Of a stretch of DNA of 64,000 nt, positions 37,766 through 49,730 are shown one piece after another. The stretch's first letter is position 1. Each line of letters opens with the position of its first letter. The notes beneath the pieces are model-generated. The model did no database searches. It had not been told where the DNA came from and saw only the letters and a program-made list of their open reading frames with translations. A program made the position numbers and the translations under genes. This DNA is from Phanerochaete sordida (lineage: Eukaryota > Basidiomycota > Agaricomycetes > Polyporales > Phanerochaetaceae): assembly GCA_019973155.2 (NCBI GenBank), contig BPQB01000025.1, positions 186,001-250,000 of the forward strand, given 5' to 3'.

Positions 37766-38404
37766 CTACTCGTTGAAGAACTCGAGCGGCGTGTCCTCAG
37801 TCTGGATCGCGCGCCAGGTCGTCGGATGGCCGTCCGCGTTGCGGGTGCCCTCGTCGGTCCAGATGGAGTGGAACCGCACGTCCTCGGTGCCCTAGCCACA
37901 GCGAGCAGTGTCAGAGAGCCAGCGGCGGGTCTGGCGAAAGCGTAGGGACGTACGCGGTTGGGGGGATCATGGATCCTGGCGGGACGACGGATCGCGTTCA
38001 GCCTCGCACCACCCAGCCCGAAACGAGCGCGACGCACCTGACATGCACGTATCCGGCGCCCTCGGCGTCCTGCACGGCGGGGAGCCTGATCTTGCCGAGG
38101 ATGATGGTGCCGTACGACGTCGGCGCGCTGCGGACCTCGACGAGGTCGCGCTCGGCGGTGAAGGCGACGAGGTCCGCGTCGGCGATGCCCGCCGCGCGCG
38201 CCCACATCTTCGGCTCGTGGCGGTCCCAGTGGTGCCGCGACTTGAGGATCTCGGCCTTGATGTCGTGCAGGACGACGTTGAACGCCTCGACGGCGTTCGC
38301 GTGCGGGCGGTGCGGCGCGTTCAGGACGATCTCCTCGGCGGATGCTGGCGCAGCGCGTGAGACGAACGCGTGACGGAGCGTGCGGACGCGGGGTGCTCAC
38401 CCAT
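37766..38404 (-). CDS. Unrecognised small protein, 152 residues
   Basis: I do not recognise the family. Four exons, 38401-38404, 38038-38344, 37954-37975, 37766-37891, join exactly in phase to 153 codons. The first coding exon is only ATG plus one base. The protein is soluble-looking: EIVLNAPHRPHANAVEAFNV opens a likely amphipathic segment, then WDRHEPKMWARAAGI, a beta-rich middle (TSYGTIILGKIRLP, YVHVRIHDPP) and an acidic end, TEDTPLEFFNE. No signal peptide or membrane helix. It is divergent from the gene at 38738, 333 bp between starts. Confidence 0.65.
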
Positions 38405-38675
38405 GGCTATGTGCGGCGGGGCGATGGGCGGGGGATGGGCGGGAGGCGGTCGTACGTGTCAAAAGCAAACGGGCTTCGCTGGACGCGTCGGCCCGGCGGG
38501 CGCGGCGCCACAAAGCTGATGGCGCCCAGTTTGGCAGGCAACCGTAACCAGCCCCGCGACAAGACAATCGCACAAAGCACCCGCACACGCCTTTGTGGCG
38601 ACAATGAAATCGATTTATTAGGCCACGAGTTACACGGGCAAAGAGGCAGCGGTGGCCCACTGTCTCTAGCGGACG

Positions 38676-38682
38676 TATAAAG
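38676..38682 (+). promoter_or_regulatory. TATA box of the gene at 38738
   Basis: tataaag, 56 bp before the start codon, in a GC-rich context. Position and sequence fit a fungal core promoter with a short leader. Confidence 0.65.
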
Positions 38683-38737
38683 GGCACTCGGCTGCGTAGG
38701 GGCCGCCAACAATTCAAACTACCAACCTGCGACACCC

Positions 38738-39412
38738 ATGCCCTCCCCGCAACCATCAGCGAACGCGACGCAGCCGCGCGGACGCGCCTCGGCAGGCCCG
38801 AGCGCGGCGCGCTGGACAAAGGACCCGAACTTCAGCCGTCCGGACGGCGCGCTGGGCGTCGACCCGTCCGAGATGGTGGGCAAGGTCCTGAAGAGCATCC
38901 GCCGCTCGCCGGCGCACCCGACGCTGACGCTGCACTTCGCAGACCGCACGGCGTACCAGGTGCGCACCGACGGCTACAACCCCGCGCACCCGGGCGTGCC
39001 GAAGCAGCTCGAGAGCAACATGGACCTGGAGACGCTGCTCGCGAGCGAGCGCGCGCTGGAGGACCTCAACTGGACCGTCTCGCGCGCGCGCATCTTCAAG
39101 ATGAGCGACAAGGGCTTCTCCCAGCTCGACAAGCGCGAGACGTCGTGGCACCTGGACCACACTGCGCTGGCCTTCCAGTGCGAAGAGTAAGTACACGGAA
39201 CGGAGCGGAAGTTGTCATCGGCTCACGTTCGGTTGCTCATTCGCCGTCTTGCCAGGACGAAGACGTGGTATTGCGTGTGGGTCTGCCTCGAGGAGCGCAA
39301 CAAGTGGGGAGCGTGCGTCTTCAGGAACTATCACGACATCTACCTCGAGCGGCTCGATAGGTCCCCGTCGCCCCGTCGTCGACCGCGCTCGAAGAGCACC
39401 AGGCGGAAGTAG
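38738..39412 (+). CDS. Unrecognised protein with a basic SR-like tail, 201 residues
   Basis: Two exons, 38738-39186 and 39256-39412; 202 codons in phase. I do not recognise a named family. The N-terminus is Ala/Pro/Ser-rich. A folded-looking part follows: DPSEMVGKVLKSIRRSPAHP, TLTLHFADRTAYQVR and a Leu/Glu helix, MDLETLLASERALEDLNW. After the intron come WYCVWVCLEERNKWGACVFR and an aromatic NYHDIYLERL. The end is a short Arg/Ser-rich tail (RSPSPRRRPRSKSTRRK) that could bind nucleic acid or serve as a nuclear signal. The TATA box lies 56 bp upstream. Confidence 0.68.
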
Positions 39413-41016
39413 GCCGTGTCCATTGCCGTCTCCTGCAGGGCCCGCTGGGAAGAAGTCGAGTGCGGGATTATATATGCTGCTTCTAGACCGAGACAATGCC
39501 AAGCAAACTCTGATAGAAAAAGCCGGGCGTTCGCCTCTGGGTAGAGCCTGTAGCAATTCGCAGCTGGGCGATCCGCGAGCTTACTTGAGACGGCGATCTT
39601 GGTGAGTGTGGGGAGCGCGATAGCTTGTGAGCCTGAAAAGAGGCCGTAAGCGTTCACCAGCTGATGACGGAGAATGGCCCAACTTTCAGGCTCGTCATGA
39701 AGGGTTAAGCTCGTGTCAGGGTGAAACAGGGGATGAGGGCCTTCTCATCACTCCTCGCCGTCTGTGCGAGAAGAAGCAGGAGGCGGCGGCAGGTCGCCTT
39801 CCCAGGTGAGGGCCCGCTTCGTAAAGCCTTTACGTACCGCGCGGGCGCGCGCCGCAGCGCAGGGGAGCCGCAGAGGCACCGCTGAGACAGCCGTGCGAAG
39901 GCCCCGCCCATGGGCATCGATGCAGATGCAGATCCCGGCGCGCGAGGCCCCGCCAGGCGCGCACCTGATCGTAGCGGCGCGGCGCCCCTGCGAGTCAATG
40001 CATGTCGTCAGCGAGCGGTGCCTGGCGGCGCGCGGGACGCCTGCACCCACAGATTATCGGCGGGGAGATCGCGCTCTGGGCGCGCCCACCCAGGAACCGG
40101 GAGGAGTCCCCCTTATCCCAGGCGTCGCCTTGACGGGCTGACGGGCCAGGGCGCGCCCCGGCCGCAAAGGCAGAAGGTAGTCTTGCGGCGGCGGCGTGCC
40201 TGGAGCCGGCGCGGCAGAGGGTCCGTCGGGCACGCCCGTCTGATTATCGGGCGCGGGGGCACGCCCGGAAAGGTTCAGCGGGGCAGCACGCCGGCACGCG
40301 CTGGCGCCAGGGTGCCGCCAGGCTGCAGAGCGCGTTCCGGACAGGCGTGCAGCGCTGCAGCCCTGTACCGTGCGTGCCTGTATCTTCCGCCGTGGCATTG
40401 ATGCTGATGCCGCGGGGGCCCCTCGCCCGCCTCCACGCGCGGCGGCAGCGTGGGGTGCGGCGGACTGAGGTACACGCCCGCGGCGCGATCAGGCCCGGGA
40501 GCATGCCTGGCGGCGGGCAGGTGCGCACGCAGGATGTGCGTATGCCGGGGTGGGGCGTGCTGCTGCCGGGCCCGCACCACCGTGCATGCAAGCGACGTCG
40601 TGCTGATGAATCGGCCGACGATGGGAGGATGAGGATAATTGACAGGACGCGACACCCCTGTGCCTAGGGCGGTGCGAAGTCAATCTGTGTGTTGGCGCAA
40701 CGGACAAACGTTGCGCTCACCAGGTCGAGCAGATGGTCCGCTGCTGCGCGAGAGCGAGACGCGCCTGGCGCCCCGCGCGCCGTGAGGGCCGTGCGAGCAT
40801 GGGCACGTCCTGCAGAGCGCTGAAAGCCCTGTGAGACCCCGGACTTGCAACCTGAAAAAATGGAGAAAATGAGCACGCATTTATGTTGATTATTTCTTGG
40901 CGTAAAAGTGCGGAGGCATACCTGGGCAGTCAGAGTTTGGGTGGAGCGAGGTGTTGGTTGGGTTCTAGCAGAGGCTTCCTTCTTCGTCGGGCCTCTGGTC
41001 TGGTTCCCACGCTCTG
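39413..41016. other. Gene-poor spacer with a very GC-rich block
   Basis: 1.6 kb. From about 39780 to 40650 the sequence is extremely GC-rich with frequent gcgcgc and ggcgcg words and long open frames in several phases. None has family features. The block is flanked by more ordinary sequence. Confidence 0.5.
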
Positions 41017-41713
41017 ATGTCGTCTACTACTCGCTCTCAGCCGCGAGTCTCGTTCGCCTCGCTCACTCCCAACAATCTCGGTACGTTCCCTGACATACGG
41101 CGTGTGCATACCGGCTGAGAATGTGGCAGGTACCGTCCGAAAGCTCAACTCTGTCCTCTTCCCAATCAAGTACAGCGAGAAGTTTTACAATGGCATTGTC
41201 CAGCCTGAAGTAGAGGACTTTTGCAAGCTCAGTACGTTCCCCTCGCGTTCATTAGAGCTCGAGACAGCACGCTGACTGCAGGTGTACAAGCAAGTCTATT
41301 ACAATGACGTGCCCGTAGGCACGTTCTGCTGCAGACTCGAGACAGAGGGCGAGGTGACAAAGCTGTACATCATGACCATGGGGGTCCTCGCAGTGCGTTC
41401 CATTCCGTGTCACCAGAGGCAAGCCAGCTAACGCGTGCATCAGCCATACCGCTCAAGAGGACTGGGCTCACAAAGCATGCAGCACATCATCCAGGCCGCC
41501 GCTGCGCACGCAAAGCCTCGCATCTCCGCCATCTACCTGCACGTCCAGGTGTCCAACGACGGAGCCAAGGCCTTCTACGAGAAGCACGGGTTCAAGGTGG
41601 TCAGGGTGTACGAAAACTACTACAAAAAGATAGTCCCGCACGACGCGTGGGTGCTCGAGCTGGAGGTGGCACCCACGGCTGCTGCTGCGGCCGGGGAGGC
41701 ATCCCAGGCGTAG
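41017..41713 (+). CDS. NAA50: N-alpha-acetyltransferase 50 (Naa50/San)
   Basis: GNAT-fold enzyme that acetylates N-terminal Met-hydrophobic ends, usually docked on NatA. Four exons: 41017-41080, 41130-41231, 41295-41392, 41444-41713; 178 codons in phase. Family features: LNSVLFPIKYSEKFYNG near the N-terminus, GTFCCRLE, KLYIMTMGVLAPYRSRGLGS with the acetyl-CoA loop RSRGLG at residues 91-96, IYLHVQVSNDGAKAFYEKHG and VVRVYENYYKKI. The third exon's acceptor is AAG rather than CAG or TAG. Length (177) matches the family. The Ala-rich C-terminal tail is an extension. Confidence 0.95.
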
Positions 41714-42007
41714 CCGCGATGGGACACATGTACTCAGAACGGATGTAATGTAGTACGACGCACGCAGATCGTGCCGACGAGCCATTCGCACAAGTCGCCG
41801 TGGAGATTATCGGTACTGTTTTACATCAGCTGTACAAGTCTCGTGTGCAGAGCAGGGCGGGGAACGTCCATACACGAGACGGAATATGAAGAGGGCTAGG
41901 TTATGCAGAGTTTGCTGATATTAGGTGGGTATAGTCTCCTGGGGTATATGGGATTAGATGGGCTACGGCATGTTCGCCTGGGCTCACCACGATCGTCGAC
42001 CGCCTCG

Positions 42008-42786
42008 TCATGCTCCCTCGTCTATGCCACATCGCTTCACGAGCTATGCAAAGCCGGCATCAGCGCTGACTGTATGCGCATGGAAGGCGACAGGAGGCGC
42101 ACCTGGTGTCTTTTTAGTGCGTCTTTCCTCGTGAACGTCTTCCCGCAGCCGCCGTTACATAGGAAGGGCTTCTCGCCCGTGTGCGTGTCGCGGTGGCGTT
42201 TGAGGTCGTGCTGTCGGTTGAACGACAGCGCACACATGTCGCAGGAGAAGGGCCGCTGCGGCGAGGCCGGGTACTGCGACGCCGCGTCCGCGGGCGGCGG
42301 GGCGTAGGGAGCCGGCGGCGGGTACTGCGGGTGTGGCGGATGCTGGCCGGGCACTCCGTTGGGGTGTGGCGACTGCGGTGTGGCGTAGGGGGGCATGGAA
42401 TGCGGTGGAGGGTGCGGATGGGGCGGCGTGTACGTGTACTGGGTCTGCACGGGCGGCGGGGGCTGGAGGGGGACGCCGTTGCGGTCGACCGGCGGGTACG
42501 GCGGCGACGGCTGGCCCGAGAGCGTCGGTGAGCGGTCGTGGGTGTACGACGACCGTGTGTCGGACGTCTGATACGTCGGCAGCGGCGATGTCTGTGCCAT
42601 GGAGTAGGACGAGGCCGAGTGCGGGTTTTGCTGGTGGGCGCTGTAGGAAGAGGAAGGGTAGCCGGCGGCCGTGGGAGAGCCCGCATAGCCCGGGGGGTAT
42701 TGGGCGTTGTTCTGCCACTGCTGCGGAGGCGCATACATCGTGCCTGCCGTCGCCGGGGCCTGTGCAGAGGCTCGCCTGTCGGACAT
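42008..42786 (-). CDS. Small C2H2-type zinc-finger transcription factor with Pro/Tyr-rich N-terminus
   Basis: Two exons, 42103-42786 and 42008-42043; 240 codons in phase. The first ~165 residues are low complexity, rich in Pro, Tyr, Gln and Ser, as in activation domains. Finger 1 is canonical: CDMCALSFNRQHDLKRHRDT followed by H. The TGEKPF linker leads to finger 2, with CNGGC then GKTFTRKDALKRH; its last ligand position after the intron is HQLVKRC, i.e. C-x3-C and H-x5-C, so this finger looks C2HC-like. DNA-binding regulator is a safe inference; targets are unknown. Confidence 0.85.
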
Positions 42787-44717
42787 CGTCGTCGGCGGAC
42801 AGGGGAAAATAAGTAAGGGGCGGGCGACGCTGGCGTTTATGTTCGAATTTCCCTCAGCATATGTAGTTCCGGGCTAACGCTAGTGGCCAGGTACCATCTC
42901 ACTGCCACAATGCCTTTGGATCATCGAGTTCGAGTCTGCCCTCGATCAACCATCTCTGCATAACCGCCGACACAAACTGGGGACATTCAACCCCACCTCC
43001 GTGTCAGACTCCCGTCGAGAGGCCTTGATTGATGAGTATGCACCCCTCCTGACCCTGCAGCGCCTCCCCGACCGCGGCCTGCCTCTGCCCAGCGATGCGC
43101 GACTCGAACCATCGCCGGACGACCCGCCATGCACGCTCACGGCGACGTCGAGGCACCCTGCCATCACCACGAGCCCCCCGGTAAGCGCATGTCCACGGCG
43201 CAATCTACCTATTTACGTCGCTTCCAGTCCGACGGCGACCTCGAGGGTCCATCGTCCTCTGTCCTCTCGCGAGCCTGCAGCCCGTCTGCGGCCGATCTGC
43301 TCCGCTGCGCCAGCTTTCTTTACGTGGAACCGCCGAGCGTGCAAGCACAACGTCTCGCCGCAGGTAGCGCACGCCCGCGCACATCAAAACAAATTGCCCC
43401 GCGCACGACGTTCGGTATGCTCTTGCGCAGCTTCGGAAGGTCCCCACTGAGCACCCTGACAAAGGGCGTCGGGGCTGTGCCGCGACCGGGCAAAGGCCAT
43501 GATCCCGCGCGATGGACGGTGAATTGCCCAACGGGCACTTGTCTCGCGCTGCGCACAAACACTCCAATCATCCGGGTGCTGATATACATAGCTGCTACGC
43601 ATGCCGACAGACCCTAGCCTGAGTAAGTCGGCCTGCTTCGTGTCGACACGGTTACCAGGCTGATCTGCGCGCAAGGTTCAGAGAGGGCCCGCACAGCCCA
43701 CGCTGAACCTTCTGGTGCTGTTCGGCCCCCTTTCAGGGGACCTCTGGCGCGGCCGTATGACCACCCTCAGGGCCGCTGGACGCACTTGACATCATCCAGT
43801 GAGAATCCAGGAACAAGCCGTCCGGCGCTCGCCCGTGCGGCACGACGGAGGCTGGGAGCATTGTGTCGTCGCCTTCGCCAGGGTGGCGTCGACCGAGCCC
43901 GGACGTTCCCAGAATCCTCGTGGTGCACCGCAGGAACGCGCGGGGACGTTGCAACCTCGATTCCGGCCTCGGGATGTGCATTGACACGATTTCACATAGC
44001 TGTCCGGCCCTTTGCCACGAATCAAATCAACAGGAGCATCAAGGGTGAGTCGGTTCGCGCACGCTAGTGCTATTGAGGCAGGCCGCTGAATCAGGAGAGC
44101 AGACCTTGTGATTGTGTGATGAGCTGTTCGCATGTCATGGAGGGCGATTTGAAGGCGCAAGGCTCGGCGGTGACAGGTCGTCAAGACCGTAGTTGTGGTT
44201 CTGCCTGCTTGAGCACGAAGTTCTCAGGTCGTTTACGCGACAGCGCCTCGCCGCTAGCGCAATATGGGACTTGGGTGATCTTAGCGGGACGGGCATGGAC
44301 GCGGGTGAGAGGACGACGTAGCGGGCGCATGTGAGACCCCGTCGAGGGACGAGTCGGTAGAAGTGTCAGTTATAGTGTGGAAAAAATGCGAGCGAAAAAT
44401 GGACGGTGGAGGGGCCGTTCAACGACACCTTCCTGTTCGAACGGCGTGCAAATCGTCCGGCTTCTGAGAAGGCTTTGAAATCGCCACGCAGCTGGCTTTG
44501 TGGGCGATTCGAGTGGGCTTCTAGGGGACTCTGCCTTTCCAGAAGGACGGCCGTCATCAGGGCGCCCAAAAAGGCATCCGTCGTTGGTGCACTTTGTCTC
44601 CCTCCCCCACCCGGCTGACGGTCGTGTGCCGCTCTTTGTCCTCGCCTGCCAGTCAGACGAGCATGAGACTAGCGTGCTTTACTTATCTTTGACATACGGC
44701 GCTTTCCCACCAGCATC
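42787..44717. other. 1.9 kb intergenic region with one weak gene candidate
   Basis: The left end is the promoter of the zinc-finger gene. Between about 42910 and 43620 on the plus strand there is coding-like sequence. One frame includes SVSDSRREALIDEYAPLLTL then QRLPDRGLPLPS near 43000-43090, and a second, past a possible GTAAGC intron, includes QSTYLRRFQSDGDLEGPSSS near 43200. I could not build a gene with a start and matching phases, nor name a family. 43620-44717 shows nothing apart from the ligase promoter. Confidence 0.4.
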
Positions 44718-47700
44718 ATGTCCAAGCGGCCGTTGAGCTCGTCGGGCCCGTCGACTCCGCGGAAACGCAAGGGCCCGAGCAAGGCCCCAGCCAACCAGCC
44801 CAGCCTGGACAGCTTCTTCAGGACGCGACCAGCGGACACCAGCCCCCGCGAGCCGGCCTCTAGCGGCAGCACAGCCCGCTCTGGGCCGTCAGGCGCCACA
44901 AGAGCCTCGGATTCGGCTGCTTCCCATGATCTCGCAGCTGATGAGGCCTTCGCGAGGCGGCTAGCGGAAGAGGACGGCATCGACGTCCACATGCTCGCAC
45001 GCATGGAGGCCGCGTCGTCCAGGCCAGCGCGCCCCAGCGCGCCCGTTGCCAGGACACCTCCCGAAATTATCGACGTCGACCTTCTCAGCGACAGCTCCGA
45101 GCACGACGACGCTGGCACGCCTGCGGCGAGAAACGCGCCTGCCACGCCGGTCCTATCTCCGCTTCACTTATCAGAGGCATCTAGCCCGCCAAAGACAGAA
45201 GTCAGCGGGCGCGCGTTATCGACTTTGACACGTACCCTCATCGCGACGGAAGCTGTCGACGAGGCAGCGACATACCCTCCGTTAGACATCGATCCCGTCG
45301 CATACTCTCTCGATGAGTGCCCTTGGCGGAGCAAGTCCGCACCATACTCGTTTCTCGCCCATGCCCTTGCGACGCTATCTGGCACGAAGTCGCGCATAGC
45401 GATCATGAATGTGTTGACGAACACCCTTCGTGCTATTATCAGGTTCCATCCTGCATCTCTCCGGCCTGCACTATATCTTCTCTCCAACACGCTCGCACCG
45501 CCTTACTCTCCTATTGAATTAGGTCTCGGCCCCTCCATCATGTCCAAAGCGATTCAGGACGTCTCAGGCCTGACCTCGGGCGCACTACGGCGGCTGTACA
45601 ATGCCACCGGGGATCCAGGCGGGTTGCACGTCTGACTGCTTGCATCCAACGAAGCTGACCGAGATGAACTGCAGGCGATGTCGCCTTCGAGGCCAAGTCG
45701 AACGTACGCACGTTGGTCCCACACCCGCCGCTGCTCATCACGGGCGTGTACGACGCGCTGCTCAAGATTGCGCAATCGAAGGGCACGGGCGCGGGGAAGG
45801 CGAAGCAGGGCGTCGTCCAGAAGCTGCTCGTCGCGGCCAAGGGCGAGGAGACCCGCTACCTCGTCCGCACGCTCGGGCAGAACCTGCGCGTAGGGGCCGT
45901 GCGCACGTCGATCCTCACGGCCCTCGCGCGGGCCACGGTGCTCACGCCGCCCGCGGCCGTCGCGCCGGGCCCCTCCGCGGCGTATGCCACAGCCGCGCTC
46001 CTCGCCGAGATCCAGCCCGTGCCGGCGGGGGCGAAGAAGAAGCCCGTGGACCCTGCGAGAGACGATCTGCAGGGAAAGTACGCGCGTGCCGAGGCCGCGG
46101 TCAAGAAGGCGTACGTGCTGCATCCGAACTACGACCACATTGCGGCGGCACTCGTCGAGGTCGGGCTTGACGGCCTCGCCGAACGCCTCCCGCTGACAGT
46201 TGGTAGGTGTCCGCCGCGCGTGTGCGTTGCCCCCGCTGACCCCCGCGTCCAGGAATACCGCTACTCCCTACGCTCGGCTCACCGGTGCGCTCGCTCGACG
46301 AGGTGTACGACCTGCTCGGCTCGCAGCCGTTCAGTGCGGAGTTCAAGTACGATGGACAGAGGGCGCAGATACACGCGGCCCGAAGATCTCAAGGAACGAA
46401 CATAGTGAAGATCTTCTCACGACACCTGGAAGACATGACAGACAAGGTACATGCTGTTCCATCTCATGTTGCCACGATGGATATATCGGATCTGATACAC
46501 ATGATATATTCCCTGACGATGTCGGCCACAGTACCCGGACGTCACCTCGCTTGCCGAAGATATCTTTGCCAACTCGCCGGAAACCGAGTCCTTCATACTC
46601 GACTCGGAGATCGTAGCTATCGACCCAGCGGATGGTAGCCTCAAGTCCTTCCAAGAACTATCCAACAGAGCCCGACGGGATGTCAAGCTGGACGACGTAA
46701 AAGTGTCAGTCTGTGTCTTTGCGTTTGACTTGATGTACCTGAATGGAGAAGTGCGTTCACTTCCGCCACCTTCCCGCCTTCTCTGACAGCGTTGGGTGAA
46801 CAGATCCTCCTGGAGCAGCCGTTCCGCCAACGCAGGACGCTGCTCCGCACCGTCTTCCCGCCCATGGTGCCGGAACGCAAGGGAGCCGCGCACTTCCAGC
46901 ATGTGCAGAGCTGTGAGAGCACGGACGGGCGAGATGCCGTCGAGCAGTTCTGGCAGGAGGCTGTGGGCAGCCGTAGCGAGGGTCTCATGATTAAGGTTTG
47001 CGCAGCTGCGCTGGTACTCACCGTCTGTCCGCATGCTGACCTGCCGGCCCAGCTGCTGGACTCAGGCGCCGTGGCCGAAGAGGGCAAGGAAGGCAGGGAA
47101 GGCAGGGAGGGCAAGCCGCGCCGCAAGCCGCTGCCCGCGACGTACGAGCCAGGTGCGCCCGCCGGCCGCCTGCGTGCCCCCGCGTGCTGACCGCGCTGAC
47201 CTCCCGCAGACAAGCGCACGGCGGCATGGCTGAAGCTAAAGAAGGACTATGTCGCCGGGCTTGGCGACAGCCTCGACCTCGTGCCCGTCGGCGCGTGGCA
47301 CGGGAACGGGCGCAAGGCACAGTGGTGGAGCCCGATCCTGCTCGCGGCCTGGGACCCCGCCGCGGGCAAGCTTGTCGCGGTTTGCAAATGCATGTCAGGT
47401 CCGTGCCCCCGCCCGTGCGTGCGCGTGCGGCGCCCTGATATCTAAGGTTACGCCCCGCGCGCGAATGATGCCTCCCAGGATTTTCCGATGCGTTCTACAA
47501 GGTGGGCGTGCAGTGTGCCGGCCGCCAGTGAAGCTCGCTGACGTTGCCGCGCATCCAGGAACTGAGGGCGCGTTACGCCGAGGATTCGGAGACGTGCTCG
47601 CGGCAGCCGCAGGGGAGCTACGAGGTCGTCACGGGCGGTACGTGGGGCGTGGCGCGCTGCGACGCCGCCTGGAGCTGACCGTCCGCTGGGCAGGCCTGAA

Positions 47701-48067
47701 ACCCGAAGTGTACTTCAAGCCGCAGGAGGTGTGGGAGATCCGGGGAGCGGAGTAAGTGCAGCGTTCGTGTCTGCGCCTGCGTTCTCACGTCTCGTGTGCG
47801 CCGCGCAGCATTACTATCAGCCCTGTGTCCGTGGCGGCACTGGGAATGGTGTCCGAGGCGCGCGGCTTGAGCCTGCGCTTTCCCCGTTTCATCAGGGTGC
47901 GCGACGACAAGGCGGTGGCGGACGCGAGCACGCCCGAGTTTCTCGCGGACATGTACCGCGCGCAGCAGGGGCGCGGCGGGGGCGGGGGCGTGGACGACGG
48001 GGACCTTGTGGACGCGGAGATGGCTGAGGAGTCGGAGGTGGAGGACGCGTATTTGTCGGACGGCTAG
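44718..48067 (+). CDS. CDC9: ATP-dependent DNA ligase I
   Basis: Seals nicks in lagging-strand replication and excision repair. Eleven exons: 44718-45618, 45675-46202, 46253-46446, 46532-46750, 46804-46995, 47053-47152, 47210-47398, 47479-47501, 47559-47637, 47694-47751, 47809-48067; 914 codons in phase. An N-terminal PIP box, QPSLDSFF, targets PCNA. The DNA-binding domain spans DVSGLTSGALRRLYNATGDP to YVLHPNYDHIAAALVEVGLD. Motif I is EFKYDGQR with adenylated Lys ~508; motif III FAFDLMYLNGE; motif IV SEGLMIK; motif V WLKLKKDY. The OB-fold end reads YFKPQEVWEIRGA and ITISPVSVAALGMV. The first intron appears to use a GC donor at 45619. An insertion rich in Glu, Gly and Lys lies between motifs IV and V. 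The gene is complete. Confidence 0.96.
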
Positions 48068-48396
48068 GGCGGCCGGAGAGCCGCGTTTATGTAGCGCAGC
48101 AGAGGCCCGCGTATGCAGCGTTTGTCTCGGGCGTGTCCGGCAGTCTGCGTGGCTGTTGGCAACTGGCATACCGCCTGGCCGTCGCTGCAGACGATTGATT
48201 AGACCTGCCTCTTTTGGGTGCGTGTGTCTGCGCGGCGCCGGCGTCTAGCCCCGGCTCCGGCTCGGTCGCCGCTGGCCCGCGGTGTGCCCAGGCCCGGCCC
48301 TCGCTGGTTGCCCCTGCCCCCCACGCACGCTCGCAACCTCCTACCTGCCTCGGATCCACGCTGATATCGCTGCACAGCTCGCTGCAGGGACACGCC
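48068..48396. other. Short intergenic region
   Basis: 329 bp between two plus-strand genes. No feature seen. Confidence 0.5.
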
Positions 48397-49334
48397 ATGC
48401 GCTCGCTCGCTGCCATCTTTCTCTTCGCGTGCGCCGTCCTCGCCAGGGAGACAGTCGAGGATGCCGGTACGCCCACATCCTGGCACGAGAGCGTCGTGGC
48501 GTTGATCCGCTGAGCTCACGGGCCTCGCAGCCAGGCTGGCAAGGCAGCTCGTGAGCGAGTCCGCGGACGCCATCGGCTACATGGCGACGACCTACCCCGA
48601 CGACCACGAAACCCTGCCCGGTGAGCCGTCCCTGCAGCGTCTGCCCACAAGGTTCGATGTCTCACCCGCGCACCCCGCCGCGCCCAGGACAGCCCTTCTC
48701 GCTCCAGGAGTACTACGGCAGGTAGCTGAGCATCGCCCGCAGCCCGCGCCGCGGCCCCCGCCTGACTGATCCCCGCGCAGCTGCCACAGCAACGGCTCGC
48801 TCACGCTGCTCTTCATGCCCATCGCGCGCCACAGCCAGAACGTCCTGCGCTCGCCCACGCACGCCGCCGCCATCTCGATCGGCCCCGCGCACCCCGCGGC
48901 GAGCCGCGCCCGCGTCGCGCTCATCGGGAACGTCACCGTCTTCGCCGACCTCGCCGCCGCGCCCGAGCGCGCGCGCATCGAGGCCTGCTACCTCGCCGCG
49001 CACCCGGACGCGCGCCACTGGCTCCCGGGCCCGCGCGAGCCGCACATCGTGAGCCGCGCGCCGCGCCTGTGCCCGGACATCGCTGATCCCACGCCGCACG
49101 CAGGCCTACTGGGCGCGCTTCGACCCGCACGTAAGCATCCGCGGTTTCACGTAGCGTTGCGGCCGGAGCGCTGACCGGGCTCCCCGCGCGCAGAGCATCT
49201 ACTTCGTCGGCGGCTTCGGGAGCTCGCACTACATCGGCTACGTCCCGCTCGAGCTGTACCAGGGCGCGGCGCTGGGACCGGAACAGGGCGTCGCGGGGCG
49301 GGTTTTGGTCGACCAGTCCAGCTCCGCGCTGTAA
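48397..49334 (+). CDS. Secreted CREG-like protein (PNPOx-like fold)
   Basis: Six exons: 48397-48466, 48531-48620, 48688-48721, 48781-49048, 49104-49130, 49194-49334; 210 codons in phase. The N-terminus MRSLAAIFLFACAVLA is a signal peptide, so the product enters the secretory route. The body matches the CREG branch of the pyridoxamine-phosphate-oxidase fold: ARLARQLVSESADAIGYMAT, PFSLQEYYGSCHSNGSLTLL, FMPIARHSQNVLRSPTHAAA, RVALIGNVTVFAD and the end IYFVGGFGSSHYIGYVPLEL. CREG proteins bind FMN poorly or not at all and their role in fungi is unclear. The Asn in HSNGSL is a likely glycosylation site. Length matches family members. Confidence 0.86.
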
Positions 49335-49730
49335 GCCCCGGGCCTGCGGTCTCCATCATGCCGTCTGCGACGATGCCATGTCATTCGGCGGGCACAGCCC
49401 TCTGCAAACAGAGGCGTCCCACAAGGACGCCGTGCGGACATAGAGCCTGTGGCCCTGTGGTAATGTACATACATGATGGAATACACACGTCCACAATGAC
49501 GACAGCTCTGCGTGACACTCGGCGGATGCAGTCGGGCCTGGGCACACGGCGGGGGCCTGGTGAGAACGCGCAGGGCGACGGCGCAGCCATCAGCCCGCGA
49601 TCAGCAGGGCGACGTGCCGCGCATGCACGCAAGTGCTGCTGCGTGTGGTCGCATCCTGCAGAACAATAAGCACGCGGAGAGTTCAGCGGTACAGCCCTGC
49701 AGCTGCGAGCATGGCCCGCCGGTCGTGCGC
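49335..49730. other. Convergent intergenic region
   Basis: 396 bp between convergent 3' ends. No gene seen. Confidence 0.5.

Noticed and set aside
46970..47060. Frame break in DNA ligase I between motif IV and the next exon
   Set aside because: A 57-bp intron with a GTTTGC donor and CAG acceptor joins EGLMIK to LLDSGAV in phase, so no defect is needed.
44718..48067. Functional DNA-repair/replication gene cluster (CHD1, RNase H2B, Tfb4, ligase I)
   Set aside because: The genes are spread over 48 kb with unrelated genes between them and on both strands; no shared promoter or repeated motif was seen.
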